NCBI GenBank assembly: GCA_902780935.1
Contig: CACZHP010000006.1
Location: 1 to 64,000, forward strand
Origin: an uncultured Bacteroidia bacterium
Lineage (GTDB): Bacteria > Bacteroidota > Bacteroidia > Bacteroidales > UBA932
Reading direction: 5' to 3'
Length of the DNA stretch: 64,000 bases
In this document: in pieces, positions 29,002 through 37,642 of the stretch
How the letters are laid out: every line of letters begins with the position of its first letter
Position numbering within the stretch: position 1 is the first letter of the stretch
Made by a program: the position numbers and the translations under genes
The notes under the pieces: generated by a model
Told to the model about the DNA's origin: nothing
Databases searched by the model: none
What the model saw: only the letters and a program-made list of their open reading frames with translations

Positions 29002-30417
29002 ATGAATTTCCTAGCATTCGATCTCGGAGCAACAAGCGGGAGGGCTATCCTCGGAAAAGTCGAGGATGGCAAGTTGTCCTCCGAGGAAGTCTATCGTTTC
29101 CCGAACGCCGTCAAGGAGATTGACGGCAAATATTACTGGGATATCTACTCCCTTCTGGACCATTTCAAGGCGGCGATGAAGGAAGTCTCAGGGAAGGGTA
29201 TCAAGGTCGAGTCCATCGGCATCGACACATGGGGTGTCGATTTCGGCTGCATCGGTCCGGATGGCGAGGTGCTCGGCTTGCCCAGGGCGTACCGCGACCC
29301 TTACACCGACGGGATTCCGGAGGAAGTGTTCAAAATCATCCCCAAGGAGGAGCTATACAAGGCCACCGGGACGCAGATCATGAACTTCAACACTATTTTC
29401 CAGATCTATGCCCAGCACAAGGAGCCTGATTCACCGATCCATAAGGCCAAGGAGATTTTGTTCATGCCTGACCTCATGGCCTACCTCCTGACAGGGGAGA
29501 GGGTCTGCGAATACACTGACGCCTCCACCTCAGGTCTTATCGACCCGAGGACCAGGGACTTCGACCGGAGCCTGTTGGAGCGTCTTGGGATTAATCCAGG
29601 CATCCTTCGCCCTATTGTCCAGCCCGGAACCAAAGTGGGGCTGTTGAAGCAGGAAATCTGCAACGCTACCGGCATGGAGCGCATCCCTGTGATAGCGGTC
29701 GCCGGTCATGACACCGCTTCGGCCATCGCCGCCGTCCCCGCTGAGAATGAGCATTTCGCATATCTCAGCAGCGGCACCTGGAGCCTGATGGGCATCGAGT
29801 CCCCGGTTCCGGTCGTCAATGACAAGTCGTATGAGTACAATGTCACCAACGAGGGTGGAATCGAGGGCACCACAAGGTTCCTTAAGAATATCACCGGCAT
29901 GTGGCTCCTCGAGCAGAGCCGCAAGACTTGGGCAGCTGAGGGCAGGGAGTACAACTACGCCCAGATCGAGGCTATGGGTAGGGAAGCTATTGATTTCCCG
30001 TCTGTTATCGATCCTGACGACCCTCGTTTCGCCGCTCCGAAGGACATGGACGCTGAGATAAAGAAGTCTCTCGCCGAGTCCGGCCAGGAGGTCCCCAAAA
30101 ATGACGCGCAGATGATCAGCTGCATCTACCACAGCTTGACCAAGAAATACAAGGAAGTCATTGCCATGCTGCAAAGCTTCGCGTCATTCACCATCGACAA
30201 GCTCCACGTAATTGGAGGCGGCTCGGCCAACAAGCTCGTGAGCCAGCTCACCGCCGACACCCTCGGGATTCCGGTTGTCGCTGGTCCTGTCGAGGGCACT
30301 GCCATCGGAAACATCATGATGCAGGCCAAGGTGGCGGGACTCGTCAAGGACCGCTGGGAGATGCGCCGCATCATCGGAAATTCAATTGAGACAAAGACTT
30401 ATTATCCAAACAATTAA
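29002..30417 (+). CDS. rhaB: Rhamnulokinase
   Basis: A 471-residue FGGY-family sugar kinase that phosphorylates L-rhamnulose. The N-terminal phosphate loop is FDLGATSGRAILG. Substrate-domain blocks are IDTWGVDFG and TGTQIMNFNTIFQI. The second domain carries AVAGHDTASAIAAVP, YLSSGTWSLMGIE and the ATP-binding HVIGGGSANKLVSQLTAD. It is followed by rhaA after 11 bp and is divergent from an AraC regulator, the classical rhamnose arrangement. Confidence 0.95.
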   Translation: MNFLAFDLGATSGRAILGKVEDGKLSSEEVYRFPNAVKEIDGKYYWDIYSLLDHFKAAMKEVSGKGIKVESIGIDTWGVDFGCIGPDGEVLGLPRAYRDPYTDGIPEEVFKIIPKEELYKATGTQIMNFNTIFQIYAQHKEPDSPIHKAKEILFMPDLMAYLLTGERVCEYTDASTSGLIDPRTRDFDRSLLERLGINPGILRPIVQPGTKVGLLKQEICNATGMERIPVIAVAGHDTASAIAAVPAENEHFAYLSSGTWSLMGIESPVPVVNDKSYEYNVTNEGGIEGTTRFLKNITGMWLLEQSRKTWAAEGREYNYAQIEAMGREAIDFPSVIDPDDPRFAAPKDMDAEIKKSLAESGQEVPKNDAQMISCIYHSLTKKYKEVIAMLQSFASFTIDKLHVIGGGSANKLVSQLTADTLGIPVVAGPVEGTAIGNIMMQAKVAGLVKDRWEMRRIIGNSIETKTYYPNN

Positions 30418-30428
30418 TATCCAAGAAT

Positions 30429-31679
30429 ATGAACGAGCAGAAAATCATCCAGGCCTACGAGATGGCCAAAGAGCGCTATGCCGCTATCGGTGTCGATACT
30501 GACAAGGCTATCGCCGAGCTTGAGAAACAGCAGATTTCCCTCCATTGCTGGCAGACAGACGACGTGATGGGATTCGAGAGCAACGCCGGCCTTTCCGGAG
30601 GTATCCAGACCACCGGAAACTATCCCGGACGCGCCCGCAACATTGACGAGGTCCGCGCTGACCTCGAGTTCGTCAAGACTCTCCTCGCCGGTAACCACCG
30701 TATCAACCTCCATGAGATCTACGGGGATTTCGGAGGCAAATTCGTGGACCGCGACCAGGTGGGTGTCGAGCACTTCCAGAGCTGGATCGAGTGGGCTAAG
30801 GCCAATAATTTCAAACTTGACTTCAACTCCACTTCTTTCGGCCATCCGAAGAGCGGGGACCTGAGCCTTGCCAATCCTGATCCGGCTATCCGCGAGTTCT
30901 GGATCGAGCACACAAAGCGCTGTCGCCGCATCGCCGACGCCATGGGTAAGGCACAGAACGACCCTTGTATCATGAACATCTGGGTCCATGACGGCCAGAA
31001 GGACTACACGGTCAACCGCAAGAAGTATCGCGAGATCCTCGCCGCTTCCCTCGACGACATCCTCAAGGAGGATCTCCCTGGCATGAAGAGCTGCGTTGAG
31101 GCGAAGCTCTTCGGAATCGGTCTCGAGAGCTACACTGTCGGTTCGATGGACTTCTTCGAGGGCTACTGCGCTTCCCGCAACGTGATCTATACCCTCGACA
31201 CAGGCCACTACGAGCCCACCGAGAACGTCGCTGACAAGGTTTCTTCCCTGCTGCTCTATGTCCCCGAGCTGATGCTCCATGTGAGCCGTCCCGTCCGTTG
31301 GGACTCCGACCATGTGACCATCATGAACGACATGACCCTGGACTTCTTCAAGGAGCTTGTCCGCAGCGATGCCCTGCACCGCGCTCATGTCGGTCTGGAC
31401 TACTTCGACGCTTCCATCAACAGGATCGGTGCCTACATCATTGGAACCCGCGCCACCCAGAAGTGCATCCTGAGCGCTCTTCTAGAGCCTCTTGCCAAAC
31501 TGCGCGAGTACGAGGCCGAGGGCAAGGGCTTCCAGAAGCTTGCCCTCCTCGAGGAGGCCAAGACCCTTCCTTTTGGAGCTGTGTTCGATTACTTCAACTG
31601 CAAGAACGGCGTCCCCGTCGGCGAGGAGTTCATCCCTTGCATCGAGAAATACGAGAAGGAAGTCACTTCCAAGAGGTAG
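30429..31679 (+). CDS. rhaA: L-rhamnose isomerase
   Basis: A 416-residue metal-dependent TIM-barrel isomerase that converts L-rhamnose to L-rhamnulose. Family blocks include ISLHCWQTDDVMGFE, INLHEIYGDFGG, DFNSTSFGHPKSGDL, NIWVHDGQKDYTVNR, TLDTGHYEPTENVADKV and HVSRPVRWDSDHV, giving the metal-binding Glu, Asp and His residues. No aldolase (rhaD) gene follows; a terminator comes 7 bp after the stop. Confidence 0.96.
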   Translation: MNEQKIIQAYEMAKERYAAIGVDTDKAIAELEKQQISLHCWQTDDVMGFESNAGLSGGIQTTGNYPGRARNIDEVRADLEFVKTLLAGNHRINLHEIYGDFGGKFVDRDQVGVEHFQSWIEWAKANNFKLDFNSTSFGHPKSGDLSLANPDPAIREFWIEHTKRCRRIADAMGKAQNDPCIMNIWVHDGQKDYTVNRKKYREILAASLDDILKEDLPGMKSCVEAKLFGIGLESYTVGSMDFFEGYCASRNVIYTLDTGHYEPTENVADKVSSLLLYVPELMLHVSRPVRWDSDHVTIMNDMTLDFFKELVRSDALHRAHVGLDYFDASINRIGAYIIGTRATQKCILSALLEPLAKLREYEAEGKGFQKLALLEEAKTLPFGAVFDYFNCKNGVPVGEEFIPCIEKYEKEVTSKR

Positions 31680-31680
31680 A

Positions 31681-31718
31681 AAAAAAAGAGGGATGGCTCA
31701 GGCCATCCCTCTCTTTTT
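31681..31718 (+). terminator. Bidirectional Rho-independent terminator after rhaA
   Basis: A perfect 11-bp stem, AGAGGGATGGC (31687-31697) with GCCATCCCTCT (31702-31712), loop TCAG, T-run on the plus strand and A7 before it. It therefore can end transcripts from both sides, rhaA on the left and the MBL operon on the right. Confidence 0.92.
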
Positions 31719-31720
31719 GC

Positions 31721-32992
31721 TTATGAACGGAAGTTCATGACGCTGAGGACTTTCATAGATTCATCCTCGGCGGTGAGATAGGTGATCGAATAATCCTTCC
31801 CACCTTTGGGAACATCAAGCACGATGTGCCCTCCGCTGAAAGAGTCTTTGTGGATGATGCCAAGCCATTCCTTTCCGGCATCTTCCTGGCGTCTTTCTTT
31901 CGGGAATATCCCGGGGCAGACAATCCTCTCACCCGGGTAGATGCTTTGGTCGGCGATCCTCTCCATCACCGGTGCCACATTGTGGAGCTGGTCCCAGACG
32001 CAGCTGACATAAACCCTGGCCTGGAGCGCCTCCAGGAGTTTCCTTGTCATGGAGTAATGGCCGTGGTGGTTAATCTTCGCGACGCTGACCTTTTCGCAAA
32101 CCTCGGCGATGTCGTCCTCGATTTCATGGACAGTCCCGTCAGGCATCTTCCAGTTGTCGGAGAAGTCTCCGGCAGTGTAGAATTTGAACGGACCGTAAGA
32201 AAAAATCATTCCGAGGCTCATCCCGTTCTCATTGAAGTTCAGGTCTTTCTTTTTCCGCTCGGCGTAAAGGTCCTCAATCCTTCCGTCCGGGTAGGCGATC
32301 CTTCCGTTGGCGCAGATGTTCCTGATTGAGAAATCGGGATATTTGCCGGGATTATGTACCATCTTCACCTGGTCGATGGCTCCCTCTCGGAATTTTTCCA
32401 CCTCAAGGCCTCGGTGCTTTGTCATGTAAGAATAGAAGTCTTTCATCTGCCCGAAACTGTCCTCGCTTTTTGGGATCAGCTCGTCGTTGAGCGGCCAGCC
32501 GCGGTCGAAAGCTTTCCCGAAGGACAGCCATTCCGCCGCATGGGAGAACCCGCTCAAATAATAATCCTTACCGTCCCTGATGACTTTATCCGCATAGAAA
32601 CCATACCCTCCCGCATGGTCTGAGTGGTAATGGGAGAGCATCATTAAATCCACTTTATCGCCTCTGGGATTGACTCTTTGGACATATCTTGCGATCCATT
32701 CCCCGGCATGCCTGTCAGGAGAGGGGAGAACCGGTACGGCCAGCTTGCCGCGTCCGACGGCATTGTGGTCTCCGCAGTCGAGAAGCATGGTGGTGCCGTC
32801 CGGGAATATCATGAACATCGATTCGGCTACTCCGGTGTAGATGAAATGCACTTGGAAATGGCCTTTCTTCCATCCTTTCCACGCTTTCCCGACCTCGGGG
32901 GCCTTGGTTCCCAAAGCGAAAGCCTCATCCCAGCCAAGCATCAGCGCGGCTGTGGCCATTGTCGATGACTTCAAAAAAGTTCTTCTGTCCAT
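31721..32992 (-). CDS. Tat-exported MBL-fold metallo-hydrolase
   Basis: A 423-residue protein with a twin-arginine signal (DRRTFLKSSTMATAALML) and a metallo-beta-lactamase domain. The metal motif is SHYHSDHAGG (H121, H123, D125, H126), preceded by LLDCGDHNAVGRG. Later histidines (KINHHGHYSM) and aspartates (YTAGDFSDNW) fit the second metal site. It resembles ComEC/Rec2-like or exported MBL hydrolases; substrate unknown. It is the last gene of the MFS-ROK-GmhA-like unit, 35 bp after the isomerase. Confidence 0.82.
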   Translation of the reverse strand: MDRRTFLKSSTMATAALMLGWDEAFALGTKAPEVGKAWKGWKKGHFQVHFIYTGVAESMFMIFPDGTTMLLDCGDHNAVGRGKLAVPVLPSPDRHAGEWIARYVQRVNPRGDKVDLMMLSHYHSDHAGGYGFYADKVIRDGKDYYLSGFSHAAEWLSFGKAFDRGWPLNDELIPKSEDSFGQMKDFYSYMTKHRGLEVEKFREGAIDQVKMVHNPGKYPDFSIRNICANGRIAYPDGRIEDLYAERKKKDLNFNENGMSLGMIFSYGPFKFYTAGDFSDNWKMPDGTVHEIEDDIAEVCEKVSVAKINHHGHYSMTRKLLEALQARVYVSCVWDQLHNVAPVMERIADQSIYPGERIVCPGIFPKERRQEDAGKEWLGIIHKDSFSGGHIVLDVPKGGKDYSITYLTAEDESMKVLSVMNFRS

Positions 32993-33027
32993 AAGATGTT
33001 TATAATTATAAGAAGATAATCAATCTA

Positions 33028-33612
33028 TCAAAAAGTACCCTGTAGCAGAGACTCTATCGCTTCAATGAGGATGTGAATCACCTTTATGTGGATCTCCTGG
33101 ATACGGTCTGAGTGGGGAGCGTCAGGGGCCGCTATCGTCACGTCGGCAAGGTCCGAGAGGGGTTTCCCTTTCTTGGAGGTCAGGGCTATAACCTTCATTC
33201 CAAGGTTTTTGGCGGTCTCGGCGGCTTTCAGGATATTCTTTGAGGAACCGCTTGTGCTGATCGCGAGGAGAACATCTCCGCTCTTGCCAAATGCCTCTAC
33301 CCATCTTGAGAACACAACATCGAAGGAGTAATCGTTCCCGACGCAGGTAAGGTACGCCGGATCATTTATCGCCATCGCTGGAAGCGGTCCGCGGTCATTC
33401 CTGAACCGGCCAGTCAGTTCCTCCGCGAAATGGGTGGCGTCGCAAAGTGAGCCGCCGTTGCCGCAGCTGATGATCTTCCCTCCGGAGGAAAGGCATCCCG
33501 ACATGACCTCCGCCGCTTTCTCTATTGAAGGGACAGTATCCTGGTCGGACATGAAACGCTCCAATTCCTCATGAGCCTGGGCAAGGCTATCTTGTATGAT
33601 TGTCTTGGTCAT
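33028..33612 (-). CDS. gmhA: GmhA-like phosphoheptose (SIS-domain) isomerase
   Basis: A 194-residue SIS-domain isomerase most like sedoheptulose-7-phosphate isomerase GmhA. Blocks are ISCGNGGSLCDATHFAEELTGRF, AINDPAYLTCVGNDYSFD, LLAISTSGSSKNILKA and EIHIKVIHILIEAIE with the conserved His/Glu. No other heptose genes (hddA, gmhB, hddC) are nearby. It sits instead after a ROK kinase and an MFS carrier, so it may act on another sugar phosphate. Start at 33612, 12 bp after the kinase gene. Confidence 0.82.
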   Translation of the reverse strand: MTKTIIQDSLAQAHEELERFMSDQDTVPSIEKAAEVMSGCLSSGGKIISCGNGGSLCDATHFAEELTGRFRNDRGPLPAMAINDPAYLTCVGNDYSFDVVFSRWVEAFGKSGDVLLAISTSGSSKNILKAAETAKNLGMKVIALTSKKGKPLSDLADVTIAAPDAPHSDRIQEIHIKVIHILIEAIESLLQGTF

Positions 33613-33624
33613 ATTCTTTGGATA

Positions 33625-34593
33625 TTATTGAATATCAACTGCTATGGATAAGGCGGCATAGTCACCGACGGCCTCTCCGAGGGCGGCTGGAACAACTTTG
33701 CATACCTTGCTTGCCAGCGGCAGCGCCTCTTTTGAGATCACCTCATCCATCAATGGCTTGAACACATCCTCATTTCGGGCATATATGCTGCCGATAACTA
33801 TCATCTCAGGGTTGAGGATATCAATCACTAGAGACAATCCCGCTCCAAGATGCCTTGCCGATATCTCATAAACTCTTTTTGCCAACGGATCTCCGGCCTT
33901 GAGAGCCTCAGCTACTTTTTTTGCCGTGATTCCTGAGAGATTCCCATCAGGGCACCAATGGACTTTGCCACCCATTTGCATGGCTTCCTTGGCGATATCC
34001 CGGGCGAGCTGCTCTATGCCACTTCCGCTGCAAAAACCCTCGAAAGAACCGGCCTTTCCATATCCAACCGGGCCGAAGGCCTCCAATCGGATATGTCCAA
34101 GCTCGCCAGCATTGTCATTTGTCCCGGTGTATAGCTTCCCATCGATTATCAAACCTGCCCCGAGTCCCGTCCCGAAAGTCATGAAGACCATATTCCTGGT
34201 ACCTTTTCCCGCACCGAACTTCCATTCGGCTAGAGCGCAGGCATTTGCGTCGTTATGAACCGCAGCCTTGACCCCGAACTCTTCAGAAAGGATTCTCACT
34301 ATAGGAATATTATCCCAACCAGGGAGGTTAGGGGGCGACATGATCACACCGGTCTTGCTGTCAAGAGGTCCGCCACAGCTGATACCGATAGCCTGGATGT
34401 CCTTCTCCGTGAGACCGTTCCTGCCCAGAACTTCCCTGATCGTGGCTTTGATGCTCTCGATTGTCCCTTCGACATCAATCGTGGGGAAAGACTTCTTGTC
34501 CTTTATGTCCAAATCCCCGTCTTTGGGGAGACCTATCGTGATAGCGCATTTAGTGCCGCCTATGTCCACGCCGACAAATACCTTGTTATCCAT
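33625..34593 (-). CDS. ROK-family sugar kinase lacking the zinc cysteines
   Basis: A 322-residue ROK kinase. It has the phosphate loop VDIGGTKCA (9-17), catalytic Asp in HNDANACALAEW, and TFGTGLGAGLIIDGKLYTG with AGELGHIRL. The segment that normally reads CxCGxxGCxE is VGYGKAGSFEGFCSGSGI, so all three structural zinc cysteines are replaced. It overlaps the MFS gene by 8 bp. A glucokinase-like cytoplasmic role on the sugar imported by the MFS carrier is likely; the sugar is unknown. Confidence 0.85.
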   Translation of the reverse strand: MDNKVFVGVDIGGTKCAITIGLPKDGDLDIKDKKSFPTIDVEGTIESIKATIREVLGRNGLTEKDIQAIGISCGGPLDSKTGVIMSPPNLPGWDNIPIVRILSEEFGVKAAVHNDANACALAEWKFGAGKGTRNMVFMTFGTGLGAGLIIDGKLYTGTNDNAGELGHIRLEAFGPVGYGKAGSFEGFCSGSGIEQLARDIAKEAMQMGGKVHWCPDGNLSGITAKKVAEALKAGDPLAKRVYEISARHLGAGLSLVIDILNPEMIVIGSIYARNEDVFKPLMDEVISKEALPLASKVCKVVPAALGEAVGDYAALSIAVDIQ

Positions 34594-35758
34594 TTGATTT
34601 AACTCTGCTAATAAACGGTATCAGAATAACCATGAAGATCCAGGCGAGAGTCAAAGCGATCAAGGCGGAGGCCTGGTTTCCGAAAGTGTCTGTGATCACT
34701 CCGAGGATGGGAGGGATTATACCTCCTCCGCATACTCCCACAATCAAAAGGGATGAGACCTCGTTTGTCTTCTCTGGTACTCTCAACATCGATGTTGAGA
34801 ACACTATTGAGAAGAGGTTGGCGTAGCCGAGACCGAAAAGAGCCACAAGCGTCAAGACAAGTGCCAAGCCACGGGCGAACACGAGGCAAACGAGACAAGC
34901 CAGGGCGAGTAACACGCTGGCGGTGAAGAACTTCCTTGCAGGGTATCTCATGAGGGCGATTCCTCCGATGAAAGCTCCGATGGTCCTCGCGAGGAAGTAA
35001 ACGCTGTTTCCCATTCCGGCTTTCTCTAGAGGAAGGGCGCATCTTTCCTGGAGGAGTTTCGGGAAGGTGACTCCCATTCCAACGTCAACTCCAACAAGTA
35101 CCAGTATTCCGATGAAAAACATCACTATGTACTTGTCTTTCAGCAGGGAGAAAGTCCTGGCGAAGGAGATTTCCTCTTTTTCTATCAGGGTTTCCTCGAT
35201 AGGGGAGAGTGTCAGCCAAACCATAGCCAATATCGTCACGAAGGCATAAGTTGGGAATACGGTCTTCCATCCGAACACACTTCCGGCGAACATGGCGGTG
35301 AGAATGGGCCCCAGGAAAGAGCTGATGGCCTTGATGAATTGGCCGAGGGTCATGGTCCCTGTCAGCTTATCGGATGACACGACGCTGCTGACCAGCGGGT
35401 TAAGGGCAACTTGAAGGATTGTGTTCCCGATACCGAGCATAGCGAACGCCGCCAGCACAAAGGCGAAGTTGTATCTTATCACTGGCACCAGCATGGCGAG
35501 AATCGTTATCCCGAAGCTCAGCAACACGGTTCTCTTTCTTCCTATCCGGTTCATCAGCATCCCGGTGGGGATGGACAGGATCAGGAACCACAAGAAACAT
35601 GAGAGGGATATCAGGCTGGCGACCTTGTCATCCATTCCGGCAAAGTCCGCTTTCACATAATTTGTGGCGACTCCGACAATGTCCACGAATCCCATGATGA
35701 AGAATCCGAACATCACAGGGAGAATGGCCTGGTTGAATTTGGATTTTGGCATAATCAT
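34586..35758 (-). CDS. MFS transporter, FucP/sugar-symporter-like
   Basis: A 390-residue carrier with about 12 membrane helices. It has the MFS loop MNRIGRKRTVLLSFG after helix 2 and NPLVSSVVSSDKLTGTMTLGQFIKAISSFLGPI in the N-terminal half, resembling the FucP (sugar:H+ symporter) branch. It is the first gene of the MFS-ROK-GmhA-MBL unit. The second methionine (35752) is an equally possible start. Substrate is presumably the sugar phosphorylated by the ROK kinase. Confidence 0.82.
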   Translation of the reverse strand: MIMPKSKFNQAILPVMFGFFIMGFVDIVGVATNYVKADFAGMDDKVASLISLSCFLWFLILSIPTGMLMNRIGRKRTVLLSFGITILAMLVPVIRYNFAFVLAAFAMLGIGNTILQVALNPLVSSVVSSDKLTGTMTLGQFIKAISSFLGPILTAMFAGSVFGWKTVFPTYAFVTILAMVWLTLSPIEETLIEKEEISFARTFSLLKDKYIVMFFIGILVLVGVDVGMGVTFPKLLQERCALPLEKAGMGNSVYFLARTIGAFIGGIALMRYPARKFFTASVLLALACLVCLVFARGLALVLTLVALFGLGYANLFSIVFSTSMLRVPEKTNEVSSLLIVGVCGGGIIPPILGVITDTFGNQASALIALTLAWIFMVILIPFISRVKSNG

Positions 35759-35830
35759 AAGAGGTTTGATGGATAAACTTAAGAATTTTTCTCAAATAAT
35801 CCTTATATTGGTGAACAAAACCACATAACT

Positions 35831-36787
35831 ATGTCTATTTCGAGGAGAGATTTTTTCAAGAAGAGCCTTGTCGCCGGTGCCGGAGCGGCTGTGGCGACTA
35901 TGGCCGGTCCTCTTTCCATAGAGACGGAGGCTAAGTCCAGGAAGAGGAAACTCAAGACAAAACGAGTGATCATATTCACTTTTGACGGAATCAGGGTGGA
36001 CGGTCTGGCACAGGCGAGGACACCGAATATCGACTCCTTGATTGAGAGCGGATCCGCATCCTTCACCACCAGGGATGTCATGCCTTCAGTGACTCTCCCT
36101 AACTATACAAGCCACCTGACAGGCGCGGGCCCGGAGGTGCATGGTGTGGCGGACAACGGCTGGAAAGTAGGTGAATATAAACTGGAATCGGTTGAGAAGG
36201 ACTCTGACGGTTATTTTCCTTCAGTGTTCAAAGTTTTGAAGGATAATGTCCCCGGCATCAAGACCGCCTATTACTGGAACTGGCTGCCTTTAATTAATGC
36301 CATGAATCCCAAATACATGGACGACAAGCTATCCTCGAGTGACGAGGGATATGCCTCCCTATACGATCGTGCCATGGAATACCTCGGTTCCCACAAGGAC
36401 GACAAGATGTTCATGTTCCTTTATAACGTCCACACCGACCATATCGGTCACACTTATTCTTGGATGTCTCCGGAATATATACAATCAATTGAGGAAGGTG
36501 ATGTCCAGGTGGGACGCATGATTGATTTCCTCAAGAAGGAAGGTCTTTTCGAGGAGACTCATCTCATGTTCATAACAGACCATGGTGGAATAGGCAAGGG
36601 CCACGGTGGAGTCAGCCCTGAGGAGATGATTGTGCCCTGGGTGATTTCCGGGCCTGGCATCAAGAAAGGTTTCACCATCACTGAACCAAACAACACTGTC
36701 AATACCGCATCGACAGTGCTGAGGCTTTTCGGGGTGGATCAGCCACTCTGCTGGACAGGAGAGGTCCCCGAGTCTATTTTCAAGTAG
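35831..36787 (+). CDS. Exported nucleotide-pyrophosphatase/phosphodiesterase (alkaline phosphatase superfamily)
   Basis: A 318-residue enzyme with a Tat signal (SRRDFFKKSLVAGAGAAVATM). The alkaline-phosphatase-fold metal and nucleophile sites are visible: FTFDGIRVDGL, the nucleophile Thr in MPSVTLPNYTSHLTG, HTDHIGHTYSW, and ITDHGGIGKGHGG. This matches the ENPP branch that cleaves phosphodiester or pyrophosphate bonds of nucleotides or headgroups. Its stop abuts the convergent SGNH gene. Confidence 0.85.
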   Translation: MSISRRDFFKKSLVAGAGAAVATMAGPLSIETEAKSRKRKLKTKRVIIFTFDGIRVDGLAQARTPNIDSLIESGSASFTTRDVMPSVTLPNYTSHLTGAGPEVHGVADNGWKVGEYKLESVEKDSDGYFPSVFKVLKDNVPGIKTAYYWNWLPLINAMNPKYMDDKLSSSDEGYASLYDRAMEYLGSHKDDKMFMFLYNVHTDHIGHTYSWMSPEYIQSIEEGDVQVGRMIDFLKKEGLFEETHLMFITDHGGIGKGHGGVSPEEMIVPWVISGPGIKKGFTITEPNNTVNTASTVLRLFGVDQPLCWTGEVPESIFK

Positions 36788-37642
36788 TTACAGCCTGCAA
36801 GGGAGTGCGGATAGCTGGTACATGAGTGTCTTGGCGATACGCTCATGTCCTTTGGCGTTAGGGTGCAGCCTGTCTGTGTCAGGGTTGGCGAAATACCTGG
36901 CATGTTCCTCAATCATGGGATTCAGTCCGCATAGCGCGTTGAGGTCTATCACCGGCACGCTCCAAACGTTGGCCGTCTCCTTGATTGCCTCCACATAATC
37001 GTGGATATAAAGTCCCAGCCGGTTCGGATAAGATTCCTCAGGTTGAATATTCCCCGCTCCAAATGTTGCGAAAGCCCTGTGGATTGGGGTGAGTAGGATT
37101 ATCTGTTTCTCGGGGAACATCCTCTTCAGCTTGTCCATGGCAATGTTGATCCTGCCTTTCAACGTGTTCCCGTCCATTGAGGGAGTCCTTTTAATCTTCA
37201 GGAACTCAGTGGCGGGATAGCCGAGTGCGGCGGTCACCGTCTGAGGCGTCTCATCATACCACTCACCGAGAAGAACGTCAGATATGTAGTCGTTGGTCCC
37301 TATGAATATCATGATGGCGTCAAACTCATCCCCATGCTCGGCTTTGAGCCTATCCGCCTGATCAGGAATATCATCCCACTGCCGTCCGTTGACCCCATAG
37401 ACATAAGGATGGATCCCCAACCATTTCTGGAGATATCCCCAATAGTGATTGTCACTGAGGCCCGTCCAGTCATGATTGTCCGGATTCTTGGTGTCGCGGT
37501 TTCCGGGCACAACTCTGGCGTCGGTGATTGAATCTCCGAAAAACGCCACTCTGGCGCCCTGCCAAGGGTGGGTGGATGGCGTCTGTGCCACAGCTGCCGC
37601 GCAAAGCAGTGCCATGGACAGGAAAATGATTATCTTTCTCAT
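36788..37642 (-). CDS. Exported SGNH/GDSL hydrolase
   Basis: A 284-residue esterase-like protein with a signal peptide (ending AAAVAQ). Block I is FFGDSITDARV with the Ser nucleophile. Block II Gly is in VYGVNGRQWDDI, block III is FIGTNDYI and block V DTDRLHPNAKGH gives the Asp-x-x-His. Such enzymes often remove acetyl groups from glycans. Its ATG overlaps the dsbD stop by 4 bp, so it is translated with dsbD. Confidence 0.85.
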   Translation of the reverse strand: MRKIIIFLSMALLCAAAVAQTPSTHPWQGARVAFFGDSITDARVVPGNRDTKNPDNHDWTGLSDNHYWGYLQKWLGIHPYVYGVNGRQWDDIPDQADRLKAEHGDEFDAIMIFIGTNDYISDVLLGEWYDETPQTVTAALGYPATEFLKIKRTPSMDGNTLKGRINIAMDKLKRMFPEKQIILLTPIHRAFATFGAGNIQPEESYPNRLGLYIHDYVEAIKETANVWSVPVIDLNALCGLNPMIEEHARYFANPDTDRLHPNAKGHERIAKTLMYQLSALPCRL

